Positions 1-12,232 of a stretch of DNA of 64,000 bases are shown here, piece by piece. A program made the translations under genes and the position numbers. Location: NCBI RefSeq assembly GCF_947623445.1, contig NC_135248.1:15447820-15511819 (forward strand), given 5' to 3'. A model generated the notes under the pieces. It did no database searches. It saw only the letters and a list, made by a program, of their open reading frames with translations, and had not been told where the DNA came from. Positions within the stretch are counted from its first letter, which is position 1; every line of letters begins with the position of its first letter. Source of the DNA: Clavelina lepadiformis (taxonomy: Eukaryota; Chordata; Ascidiacea; Aplousobranchia; Clavelinidae).

Positions 1-2571
1 ACGGTTCGATTCCCATTGGAGTCTCATTCGATTTGATTCCAATTTCTAACGGTCCATGACGCACCTACAGCACGTTGTGGCGGAAGTTGTGGAACGATTC
101 TTACTCAAGACTTAAAATTCGCGGATGATGGCAGCATTGGCAAGTAACTATGAAATAATTTATCTGTACGCTTGCTAGTTTGAGCTTTTCTGACCGTACT
201 TGTATATATGACAGATGTAAGGTCATCGCCAATCCTCAAACTAAGAGCGTCCCGTCAGCCTCCCAGAGCTTCCTCCTGCCCGGAGCAAGAAGAATGTGAC
301 TGAACGAGTTACAGGACAATACAAACACGTAGAACTTAAAAATACGAGAACTTACAAATACAGTATAAACAATACTATGAAAATACAAAAAAGACTTAGT
401 AGGCTCGATTCTTTGCCGACTTCTATCTACTTTTTTTAAGCAAAAAGTAATTTACTCGGCACTCCGCGCTTCGCGCTTCGTGCCTCGACCGGCCGCTTCG
501 CGGCTTTTAGACACTAGGACTGGCACTGGGTAGTGGAGATCGCGGCCGCTTCGCGGCCGTATCCCGGCTTACTCCTCTTGGACTGGCCTGAGTGGTGGAG
601 ATCGTCTTGGCATCTCGCTGGTCTGAACAAGCAACCTATCGTTTGTCGATCGCTGTCATTTCCACCAAGCCAGGGCAGACTCCCAACCACCCGGGAGTTA
701 TTATCTTATATGAATCGAGCAAACACTTAAGTTATTTTTTTTAAATTAGTGGAAGCTCTTTTTGAAGTCTTGCTTTGTCCGTCATGAACTAATTCGGCCT
801 ACTGGCTGGAGAGCCTATTTTATTGACGTACTGGCCTGCACCAGTATTTTAACTAAGCACGTTTCAATTAGAAGGACGTTGAAGGAGAAGTGACTGGGAC
901 TTGAAATTTCATCCTGGCGCACAAGATGAGGCCACAAGAGTACGACGATTGCTCCAGTTAAAACTTCAAGCTGCCTTATGACAAATGTAACAGATGATCC
1001 TATCCATACGATTCCAAATTATTCGGACTCAATCGCCAATTGCAAGCAGTGGGTTTCGAATCTAGAACGTATAGTTTATAAAACTGCTTCCTTGCCACTA
1101 CACCAAGCTGCTTTGTGTTGGAACAGTCAGATAAGTGATGAAAGATTTCCTAGAGCCGCAAATCGTTGTTGTACAATACAAACACCACCTATATAGTTTT
1201 AATCCAACTTTTCATTTTAACTCGACTTGAATTCTTTCTCTCCTGCAAAATTCCTAAAACGCGTGCATTTTTAATTAGCCTACATCTTCCTGCACCTAAA
1301 ACAGTTAAGCTACCCCAAATCTCCTTCTGAGCAATGGCACCAAATGGAATTATTGAATGTTATGAAAAGACAACAGTTTTAAGACATTTATTGAAAGTGA
1401 AACAAGCAATATTTCATCACATAATAGATAAACACTTAATATTAAAAGTTTGCAATATGCTTGTTGAAGATGATATTCTCAAACTGGAAATTTCTGAATG
1501 TTTCTTTACAAAGTATCCAGTTGATTAAAGAAAACATAAGTGCAAGAAAGCTAACAATGCATAAAATTTAACTTTGGCAACCACATACCGTACACATGAA
1601 TCATGGTTTTTAATGGCATTTTATGGAATGGTAGTTCAAAGAATACTAGATTGACATGCAAAATTTCAGAGAGCCCCATGGAGGATTTTTCGAGTAATCA
1701 GTCTCTTAGTAAATTTACTGTAATAATAAAACAAAGATTTATGGCATTTTTTGGTGTTTGACGGCTCCTTAAAATATATTTGTCGGTTTCCTTGAAGTTG
1801 CCCCAAAGATCAACAACTGCGGTGAAGGAGCAGCCTTAGAAGTAAAACTCGTCACAAAACTCTGCTTTGAATATCACCTTTATTTTTTTGGAAGCAAAAG
1901 CCAAGTTTCAACAGTGCGTTATTCGAACGACAACAAATTTTCGAAACAATTTTAGAGAACTTTTCACGGCATCATGTGATTGTGACATCAACACACAAAC
2001 AAATACGTCATAAAAAGCAAAAAACGCAAAAGTGGCAGTTAAAAAAAAGTATATAAGTTGGTACAAAAATATCAGAATTTACAGCTGGCCTATAAGGCTT
2101 CGATTTTCGAAAGAAAAAGTAAGGAACGTTTCATCGAAAAGCACAAAAAAGCAGAAAACTGGAAGCTAAATAAATCCTACTTCAAATGAGGTCAAAAATC
2201 AAAAAATAGAAAAACTTCTAAATTGATATGCTCACGAAAGCGCGCGCACAGTCTTGCTCTAAAACGCTTATTATCTACTTCAATATACGAATCGTTCGTC
2301 GTTATTATGCTATCAACTGCAATACGTCATACACACGATTATGACGTAAAACATGATTGGACAATGCTTGAATATACTTTGTGACGTCATAGAAAAAATC
2401 TACGAACGAAAAATTTTAACGTTTCGAAAATATGTCTGGAAAAGTTTTGAAAACGAAACAATCGCAAACAATCAGTCGCTGTGTGAGGGGCATAATGCAA
2501 TGATCATTCGATTTACTCTTCACTCATCGCGCAATGCAGTATAGACTGCATGAGTCAAAAGTTCTTCCGCT
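1..2571. other. No supportable gene; sequence 3' of RASGEF1
   Basis: I found no exon chain here. The stretch is AT-rich with scattered short open frames that lack splice support or recognisable motifs. It holds GC-rich hairpins near 490-560 (listed separately) and one TGACGTCA palindrome at 2382. It would include the 3' untranslated region of the minus-strand RASGEF1 gene, but I could not identify a convincing AATAAA on that strand close to its stop. Confidence 0.5.
488..559. repeat. Two GC-rich TTCGCGG hairpins
   Basis: The string GGCCGCTTCGCGGC occurs twice, at about 491-504 and 543-556. Each forms a short stem of CGGCC-type arms around a CTTCG loop. Just upstream (about 461-482) is a related run of GCGCTTCG units. 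The GC content contrasts sharply with the AT-rich surroundings, so this may be the end of a mobile element. No target duplication or coding remnant was seen, so the class is unknown. Confidence 0.4.
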
Positions 2572-5354
2572 TCAAACAGTTTTCCTTCTTCTGCTTGTTC
2601 CAGAGTCATTCTTCTTCTTTAAATCGCGTTCCGCGCGCAAACACTTCAACTGCTGCTTCTCGAACCGGTTGGTCGGGGCCTCTCGTTTGTAGGAGAGAAG
2701 ATACAAGTCTGCGAGATTAAGAACGCTCCAGTTAATTTTTAAATGAAATTAAGAACTTAGGAGTTCGTTCCTGGACGATTGCGAGCAGTGGAATTAATCA
2801 CAGAAGATTTTATGCAAGCACTAATGATGTAATCACCTGCGTCATCTTGCACCGGGGACCGGAGCAGAAAGTCTTGCATTTCGTCATGCTTGTGATACGA
2901 TGACGTCATGGTTTTCCACTCCTCAAGCGGCGACAAAATGTTCGCCAAATTTCGTAATTTCTGTTCAACAAGAATTGATTAAAATCGGGCGATTCTTTAA
3001 CTTCAAGCGAAATAGAAATCATGAAAATTTTATGAACCAGCAGATGTCGCAAGCAACTTACCTCCACGTTCACGTTTCCGGCTTCATCGATCGTGGGAAT
3101 GGCGTGGTTCAGGAAGTAAACGTCTTTGACCAGCAGCACCAGGAAGGGCACCATAACGCCATCTTGCGGCAGAGCAGCACCCTGCTCGAAGGCGAAATGC
3201 TTCTTGGAGGATGCGGCGAAACTCGGAGGGGATGTGGAGTCGGGGGAGGTCTCGTGATCGCATTCGATCCCGGAGTCGCCCTGTTGTGACGACGTTGACG
3301 TCACAGAGGCGATCGAGCGCTGGGAGATGATAGAGTAGCGATTTTCTTCTTTAGAGTCCGCAGGAGAAGAAGAAGAATGGAGCTTTTCTATCCTGCTGCT
3401 GTAGATGGTTCGGTATTTCTGGAAGTTATTGGTCGGGTCAAAAACGGTCTGAAAAGTAAAAGCTTGTTCACAATTTGTCGTTGCAAATTTATCGCACAAA
3501 TGACCGCGAAATCTCTTGTTGTGATGATGTTGTTTAAGAACATCTTAATACGTCTTATGCTCACCTGCAAGTGGTGGAGCTCAGACAGAAGCAATTTGCT
3601 CCAAGTCCTCTTCAGTCTCGTCACCGGTCCCAGACTGAGTCCGGTCAGGATCGCCATCGCTGAGTTGAAGTTGGACAACTCGAAGCATCTGTCGGCGACG
3701 CGCGCGAAGAAAGTGATCACGTGACGACTGTGTTTACGCTTCCGACACTGCGTTAAAAAAGTCGAACGTTAAAGTAAAAATATTCCAAAATCTTAAAAAT
3801 GAATAAAACGGCGCATCAACTATCATCGTTTGTTGCCATGGCGTCGTCTGCAACTGACCTGGCATATGACGGTGCCAACTAGGTGGCTCAGTCTGTTGAA
3901 CCACCTGACACAGGCGCCCAGGTTTGTTCTGACATCCTCATCACCATCAGCTGTGAACATCTGGAGGAATTCCTCGGCTCCCACATGCCTTAGAAAGTCC
4001 TATGAAGAGATGATGCTGTTATCGCGATGTGCATCAACGAACTCAAGTACTTATGCGACGTCTGAATGACTCGCCACTGGCGCTTACCATTTCGATGAGG
4101 CAGAGCTGCTGCGCCATGGCGTTAACATCTGTGGCGTCTTTAAGGATCAACACCAAGTTGACCATCCAGTCGCGCGTTTTCGGGTATTTGGAGCTTTCTT
4201 TCAACCAATTATCGCTCTCGGATCCGCTCAGCTGTTGCTCGTAGCTCTCCTGCGCCGCCGTGCGACGTGATATGCAGTCGATCACTTGGGTACATTGGCC
4301 GGAAAGTTCCTGTCGGCGGGAAACAAAGAGTTGTAAAAATTCCGTTGAGCTTTTATTACGTCACGTTCACAATAACCTATCGACATACACGGTATAGGTC
4401 GCAACCTACTGTTGCTGGCAACAGAAACTTACCTCATTTTCGCTTTGACAACTCTTTATGACGTCATTTAAAGTCCACATGTTCTTCTTGTTTCTAAAAT
4501 CGGCGGGAAAATGTTTGACCCACTCGTGGAGGACATGGACCAACTGCCGCTTGTGCGACATTGACTGGGACCTTGCCGAGATGATCGCGCACATTTTGCA
4601 CGCGTCTGCGGGATCCTCATCCAGGAGAAGTCCGCTGTCGTTGATATTTAGTCCGGCCCTCTCCGCCGCCTTCCGGCTGTTAGAGTTGTTGTTTGCGTTA
4701 TCGAGCTCTTCCCAGTCGAGCACGGCAGATAAGATGCCGGAATCCCGCGACACGGTCGATGATCTGTCGGCGGCCAGCAAGTTTTCCAGCACCCGGGGTC
4801 GCACAGGTGAGGAAGAGCCTTGTTCTTCCTGGTTCCTCTTCCGTCCTCTCCGTCTTCTTCGGATCGTCTCCTCACCATCCATGACCATGTTATTGGAAGT
4901 TGATGGGGATGCGTTGATGGTAATGTAGGCGCTTGATCTGTACTTGGCCGCTCCCGCGCGGAAGTCGGTGCCCTTCTGTGCTGAATTGTTGATGGCGGTC
5001 GCATTTGGCAGCGGTGCCACGACTGTTGCTTTGGGTTCATCACGGCTTTTGGAGTGCATTTCGCGGCATTTAGTGCACATTTTTCCGGAAAACGAGCGGC
5101 GATTTTTCTGATCGTTCGCTTCGTTGGAAAGCCGGTGCAAGTCAGTCAAGAGCTGATGCGGCGATAAGAAGAGCCGAGATCCGAGTAGAAATGAATAGAT
5201 GAATTTATTCTGAAGAAATAAACCTACAATGAAAATCTGTCAACGTACTCAACGACCTTATAATATCTTTTCATACTCAACCTACATCAGCTTTGGTGGT
5301 TTTTTCATTCAGCAGATGGCGCAAGAGAGCTTCTTGTCGCATTGTTTCCTCCAT
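2572..5354 (-). CDS. RASGEF1: RASGEF1-type Ras guanine-nucleotide exchange factor
   Basis: RasGEF proteins release GDP from Ras-family GTPases at membranes; RASGEF1 members are reported to act on Rap2-type GTPases. Exons on the minus strand, 5' to 3': 5286-5354 (from the first ATG), 4433-5209, 4088-4309, 3859-3999, 3565-3747, 3062-3448, 2837-2960, 2572-2708. All junctions are GT/AG and in phase, giving about 679 residues. The RasGEF-N module starts with FIYSFLLGSRLF. The catalytic CDC25 domain is seen in AQQLCLIEM, WFNRLSHLV, FNSAMAILTGLSLGPVTRLKRTW and VPFLVLLVKDVYFLN. The last exon, LYLLSYKREAP onward, matches the family's extreme C-terminus. Human RASGEF1A is about 480 residues; the excess is a low-complexity insert inside exon 4433-5209. 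The start is uncertain: an acceptor at 5376 leaves an open frame upstream of the ATG, so either an upstream exon or trans-splicing is possible. Confidence 0.88.
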
Positions 5355-8300
5355 TACTGCTGATTTCTTTCTAATCTGGAAAACACAAAAATTCGGTTTT
5401 AAAAAAATTGAAAACCTTCGTTGCTGTTTATCATTTAAACAGGGTTCGATCCGATTAAATGACAGGGGCAGGGTGAACCAAGTAACCTTTGTTCAACGGC
5501 AGGTCAAGGTAACGTTTAAAACGTCAACTGTAATTGTATCAAGCGCATACAGAGGAGGAAGAACTCGGGAAAGTTTGCGGTTTATTGTTGGCAAAAATCG
5601 CCTCGAGCGACAAGTTAAGTCTTTGTAAAACAAACAGGCGAGAATTTATCTGAACAACATTGACCGCAAATAATGGGACAACCTGTCGTTCAGAGCTCGA
5701 CTTAAAACTTATAACGCCCCCGGGTGCCACGTTATCACGCGTCTCACTCTTTTTCAACTATTTCTCATATCGTGAGCGAAGATCTGCGCAAGTTCATGTT
5801 TCTGTGTTTAAACAACTGCAAGTTCAAGTTGTTTTATTCGTAAATTCCACGTCATGTTCGAACGAAAACCACAAACCGATTTAATTAAGAATGAAAAAGT
5901 TCTTTTAGAATCTAATTTTATGACCTTGGTCTCCTGTTAAAGCAAATCTACCACAAAATCGAATTCAACTCAGTGTCGAAGTTGACGCAACTACACGTCA
6001 CCAGATTATTGTTACGTCACCAGATTATTGTTAAAAGTACAGCGACGACGACTCAGCAGAAATTAATTTGAACATTAAAGATTATTTTGTTTCAAAAACA
6101 AAATTTAAACTTACCGTTTTCGAAGAAATCTTGTCCGTCTTTCGATATAAATCCGTTAATTTGACAAAATACTTCCAATTTAACATAAAGTAGTGGGCTC
6201 GTTTTACCTTGAGTCAATCTAAGTAAATCAGAAAAGAATTAAGTATAATCCGAAATCCATTGATTTTCAATTAAATCCAATATCAATCTCTCGAAGTAAA
6301 TTACACCTGACTTCAAGTCTTGGCCTGGCTGCCTAATTCTCTACTTTATCCAGGTCGCGCCTGCACTCGCACAAGTCGTAAACCATCTAAGAGCACAAGA
6401 CGTTTAACTTCTCAAATGAAACCTCGTCGACTTGAGAAAAAAGCGATCTCGCTTTTCTTTTAAAAATTGCTCCGAGTGGTGCCAGAAATTTTACCCGAAA
6501 TGCGTTCAAGCGGAGCCGCGTGACGCACGAGTCGGCTCCGGGCCTCGCTAATTGCTTTCTCTCAGCGTCAACCCTGCAAGATTGACTTTGGCATAAACAA
6601 ATACTATCAGAACTGTCGATGGCAGATAGAAGGGCATTGTGACGTCACAGAGCAGGCGCGCTTGCGGTCTTGTTCAACTGATAGACATAGATCCGTTGGA
6701 TTGATGACGCAAGCTTTGAAAATAGCAGCAACTGCATATGCCGGATGTCATAATCTAACTTCTGCGATTAAGTCAAAGGTTAATCTAATAGAGCCGACTA
6801 ACGATTATGATGTAACAATAACGTATATCGGCGGTAGTTTTGATTCGACTGCGTTGACAGACTAAACGACTACGCTTAGAAATCGTAGTTAATGTTTTGA
6901 AGATTTCCAGCACTCAAGATTGGAACTTGGGTAAACGCTACAGCAGCGTACAGTGAGACTGACATCACAGATTGGGACCTTGAGATTCATGCCCAGAAGT
7001 AAATAATTTAACCCGTTCTATAACCCTTCAGCGCCTTCATCTAAGCACAGTTGTTGCAAATACCCAGGTAGCGATATGCGGCCGCCATTTATATGAAGCC
7101 CCTCATCCAAATTTAGATCGAACATCGAAATTTCACACGACCAACAAGCCGGCCCGGTGGCGCCCAATTCATGCATCTTTCCAACCTATTACCGCGTTGA
7201 AAGGAGAAAACTTAACATTCGAGCACTTGCAGCGTGTGAATCGCATGCACTTGCCCTATAAGGTGCTCAACTGCAACAAAGTGTCGGCTTCGTGGCACAA
7301 ACATGATGCTATCACAGGCCAAATATAACGACTGCATGTGAAACGGCGTCACAAAATATCAGCGTCAACTGCGCCATTAAAGGTTAACCTGATGCCTTCA
7401 CTTCAACAGTGTTGTACATTGTAAACCATACGATCAATATCTGCTGCCACAACGCAATGTACTTCGCCAAATACATTTATTCAACGCGCGAGTAAACAGC
7501 GATTACAGATGGACTAGAAGTTTGGAGCTAAGCAGACACCGAAGCTGACGCAAACCATCATCATATGGAGACGAGTGGGTTCGAAAACACTCGAAACCGA
7601 CGGTGCCATGATTGTTGTTCAAAGCTTTAACTGTTTAACTGTTCAACACCGCTTTATATTTTATCATTTCGAGATGCAGTCACAGATTAAACTGGGCCTG
7701 CCGCAACACGTTTTTACACCCAGCAACCATCTTTACCATCTACATTGAAAGCGAAAACATCCATAGAAGCATAAACACAACATCGCTTCTAATAGCACTT
7801 TCACTTTCAACCGATAACAAGAAACTTGCAATAAAAATAACATTTCTTCTCTCATTTCGTTGCCAAGAGCGTCTAAAGCAGTTGCGGCTGTAAATAGCGA
7901 CATAAAAATATAGTTGTTTGTCAGGAGCTGTTTTTAGCTGTTAAATGGCATGATCCATGCGCTATTGTTAGAGCCACTGCCAACAAAATGAAAACAAGAA
8001 AAAGCTCTGTTGTAAATTTCAAATTTCAGTGATACGTCACATAATTATCAATAATATGCAAAGCACACCATTAAAAGCGCGTATCGCATTATATTATCGG
8101 TAAATCCCTTAATTAGCTTCAGCATTTAATATCGACTTCGGGGAAAACGTTAAACATATCGCCGGTTACATTCGAAAATGTCACGATATTCGCTGCCAGT
8201 GCGCGGTGCACCAAATCAAACACTCCACATGTTTAATTTATGACTGCAAACTGCGCATGCGCAAACATAATGGAAAGAGCATTGTTGCGTAAACAACCCG

Positions 8301-11300
8301 GCATCGGTCAAAGTACATTAATTTTTAATGGGGTACGTCAGATAGGTAACCCGCCATAAATAGATTGAGAACCACGAAGTAACCATAACCTGCATCCCAA
8401 CATGGCGTGGACATCGATATGTAGCAATGGTAGCGCGTAATAAGACAATTTAATATAAAACCAAACAAAGGACATAAATTTTAAGTCTTCAGACAATAAA
8501 GTGTTCATTATCATATTACACAGGTTTTAATGGACCCCAATATTCTGCTCTAAATCATCACTCGCGCCTAAAACGTAATCGACAACATGACGTGACGTCA
8601 CATTTAAAAGCACACCTTGTCGGTTTGCTTCCAATTAAGTGACGTCACCACGCACAAATATAGTTATGGAAATATAGCGAGCTTTACCCAAAATTGTTAA
8701 ACTCTTGTACGCATGAGTCAGTAATCATAATTCTATCTTTAACTGCGAGTTTTACCTAAGGCGGGCGGTAGGAAAATTACCAGCGACAAACAACTGGAAA
8801 CTCACCTTGATGAAATTAAGCCACCTCATCGTTGCAATATCACAGCCTGTATGGTGGGCTGTATCACAGGAAAATGCTCCAATAATTAATCCTTTAGTCG
8901 TGTTCGTAAAAGCACAAACAAGAATTACCGGATTAAAACACAAAGCTACAAAATTTCCACTGCGCTTTCTTGGCAAATTTCGCATTCTGTTTTTAGTCGG
9001 GGATCGCATCAAACCCTTAAAATTATTACGCAGCTGCAGCATGTTGTGAGTCATTTTCATATGAGCTTTGGTTCCTCAACTTCAAACGAAACTGGCCTTT
9101 GTACTGGAATTCCCTGACGGCCATTTATTTATGACACTGCAGCGTGCATAATGATTAGAACAATGCACACGACTCAGCAAGTTTCCATTTCAAAGTAACT
9201 GACAACATTTGCTAACTTAGCAATAAACTGTACAAGTCATAGGAATAATCTTCAAGCAACGAATCTACCTGACGCCCTCGCACCAGCAAAGCAACTCAAA
9301 CCTGGTCGCTTCGTTAAATTGAAAAACGGGCGACTCCTCCCCTACAACTGTCTCATTCTCTTCTTTGTTTTTCTCTTTTCATGACGTCACGTACTTTTTT
9401 CTCTCTTAAAACTCAATGAAGCGTGACTGACCTTTACTACGTCAAATTGCTGGTTGGGTTTGTCTTTTGTCAGCTCGCTTCGGTTTTACTCGTAGTGAGT
9501 AGATTTTTAGAAATCGGAGGTTTCTCAACAAACAAAACCTTTTGTGCTCTTTCTCTCAAACACGAAAACACCTTTACAGCGAAATTCGACTCGTAAAATT
9601 CTTTAAAACGCCACAGTTTTAAGGATGTAATAGATTTTACAACACTGGTTTATAGATCGAGTTCATTTTTGTTTAACTTGCAAGCTGTTTACTACCGGGC
9701 ATGTTGCAAGCAACTAGTATTAAAAGTTATTTTAATAAACAGAGATCACTGAGGTTTATTAACGTCAATGAACGTCAAAGCAACGTCTTTAAACGTGTTT
9801 TTGCGCGGTCCTTCGCACACGATCAGCAAATGCTTTGACATAATAACTCTTGTGAGGTGATTTTCCGTATTTAAAAAATCTGAATGCTTTTCGAGTGGAA
9901 AGAACTTCTTTAACCTGGCGACAAATCACAGCTTAGGGAAAATCATTTCGATTGTGACGTCATAATCTTGTCTGAAGGCGCGAAAACATTCACTTCACGT
10001 CAAAGGAGAAGCATAAAGCGACATGTGTCGGTTTCAGAATAAAAATCTCCAAACGAAAGTAAATATTGTCACTGGATCACTCACAGAGTTCCTTCCTAAT
10101 TTTGACAACTTCCCGACATCTTTCGCGTCACAATGCTTCGTTATGTCGTCATAAACAACGGTTTTGGTTGCTAACCACCATATAAACCAGTTGACTGGTA
10201 GGAAGTGACCGTAACGTAAGCGGTCTTGTGATATTTATAACAGAACTTATTTTAACTAAACCTAGGATGGTATTTGAATGGAAATAACATTGTCACGCCC
10301 ACCGCGCGTTTGTTATAAGCGGCTGCTGCTATTTTAAGAACTTGATTCTTGACGCTACCAGCGCTATCCTGACATGGAATCCAGGGCGGAGCGAATTAAA
10401 CAAACAATATTTCCATCATGAAAGAGCTTAGAAAGGTTTATTTCATGACTGAATGACACCTTTCTTGACAACCGCGTTTAAAAGCGTAAAATGCGACCAT
10501 ACCAGCCCTACCCTAATTGGCTAACACGCTCGGTAATCGAATAATCAACGATTGTGTCGTCATAATAAATGGATGGTGAACGCCAGTTGGACAATTTTAA
10601 AAATTGAATTTCTTTGATGCCGAGTCGTCCCAGACTGGAAATTAAAGTTGTTTCGTCGGCGCAAAAAATTCAACACCATGTTGGTTCTATTTGAGTGGAG
10701 TTGACCAGATTATTAGACTGGTCACTCGCGAGCCAGGAGCTTAATCTAACAAATGTTTCTTATCGCTTCCAGTGTTTATGAGATAAGAAGGATAATTCGT
10801 GCAAGGTTTGACTCAGAACCTTTTCTCCTCACCTCAACTACCGGCGTAACATCTACGGAAACCGTTGCCGATTTAATATTTTCGCAAAAACCTATTTACC
10901 ATAATATGACGATTATGCACACGTAATAATACCGAAGTGATGATTATGACGTCATATATGAACAAGACGCTTTGTTGTAGCAGCCAAGTATGTTTTGACT
11001 AAGCGGCGGAATCATCGCGTTTCCACAACTGTTAAGTGTAATGACGTTCGAATGAGCTTTTCGCTCCCCTTATACAGTGGTCTATGGGACAGGGACTATA
11101 CTGGGGCTACAAGATGTCCAGGCTTCGTATTAAAATTCTTTGTCGTTCCGGTTGACCCGTAAAAACGATATCTTCAGCTCAAATCACGTGATAATCATCA
11201 GCAATATGATATCTAATGTCACGCCCCATTGTTTGATCATAAAGGTTTTTGTCACGGTTCGAAGCCAGAGCAAGAATACATCAGGTATCGTCTCACTCAG

Positions 11301-12210
11301 CGCTCTTATGAAGCAACAGACGCACCTGTCCACTACGTCATAGAGCAGGTCCCGGGCTGCAGACGATAATTAGCAGAATAATACAAACCGCGTTGATTAA
11401 GTCCCACGGTAGGACAATGGCGGTGCTTGCGACGTTGCGGCGATGGTGAAAGTGCACCAGGTCAAGGCTGCTGGATTGCTACGTGATGCACACAGCGATA
11501 CGCATCGTCCTTTGCACCTGCGTTTGCCTTTGTTGTTGGCTTGATCAGGCGCCATGGTTAATGTTTAACGCCACGTCACGCAAACAAAGAAGTTATTTGC
11601 TTATGGGCATATAGTGTTATATCTGCGTCGTGAAAAACCGGTTCAAGCCGGTTCCGCCTGGTAAAGGCTATTGTATTTGAGCCTTGCCCAGCCTTAAATT
11701 TAAACAAGATATACGACGGCTGTAAGAAATTTATAGCGTCACAATTTACTGAGAAATGCCAGGTAGAAGGGTTGGTCGCCAGTAAATAATCGTTTAATTT
11801 CTATGGAGCTATTACAGAGCATTTGCGCAAGTCCATACACGCCAATGACGTGACAATGGGGCATCGACTGCCTAACTTCTATCCGACGTGTGTTGTTCAA
11901 CAATATTTGAGTTAAATCCACGAACACCTTCATCTACGTGTTTTGTCGCCTTTATCGTCACAATGTTGCTATGCGTGACGTAACGGCGGTATTAACTAAT
12001 ATCAACTAAACCTGATTCACATGGACTGCCTATAAAATTGGCGAAGACGCCTCATCGTTAAATATTCCCTCAAACCATCACCAATGGATAGAACAATAAA
12101 CAAAGACCAACCTAGCTCGTCGTATTTGGAGGTACAATTGCATCATTCTTCTAAAATCCGGCCCAAGTTTAGCAACAACTATATACTGTACCGCGAAATA
12201 CATCAACGTA

Positions 12211-12232
12211 GTGTGTGTGTGTGTGTGTGTGT
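12211..12232. repeat. (GT)11 microsatellite
   Basis: Eleven uninterrupted GT dinucleotides lie in otherwise unstructured AT-rich intergenic DNA. No gene function is implied. Confidence 0.95.

Noticed and set aside
1334..1528. 64-codon plus-strand frame in AT-rich DNA with a helix-like pattern faintly recalling a CARD/death fold
   Set aside because: No diagnostic residues, no flanking exons and no splice support; similarity too weak to name.
2900..3289. 129-codon plus-strand frame
   Set aside because: Antisense shadow of RASGEF1 exons 2837-2960 and 3062-3448.
4458..4928. 156-codon plus-strand frame
   Set aside because: Antisense shadow of the large RASGEF1 exon 4433-5209.
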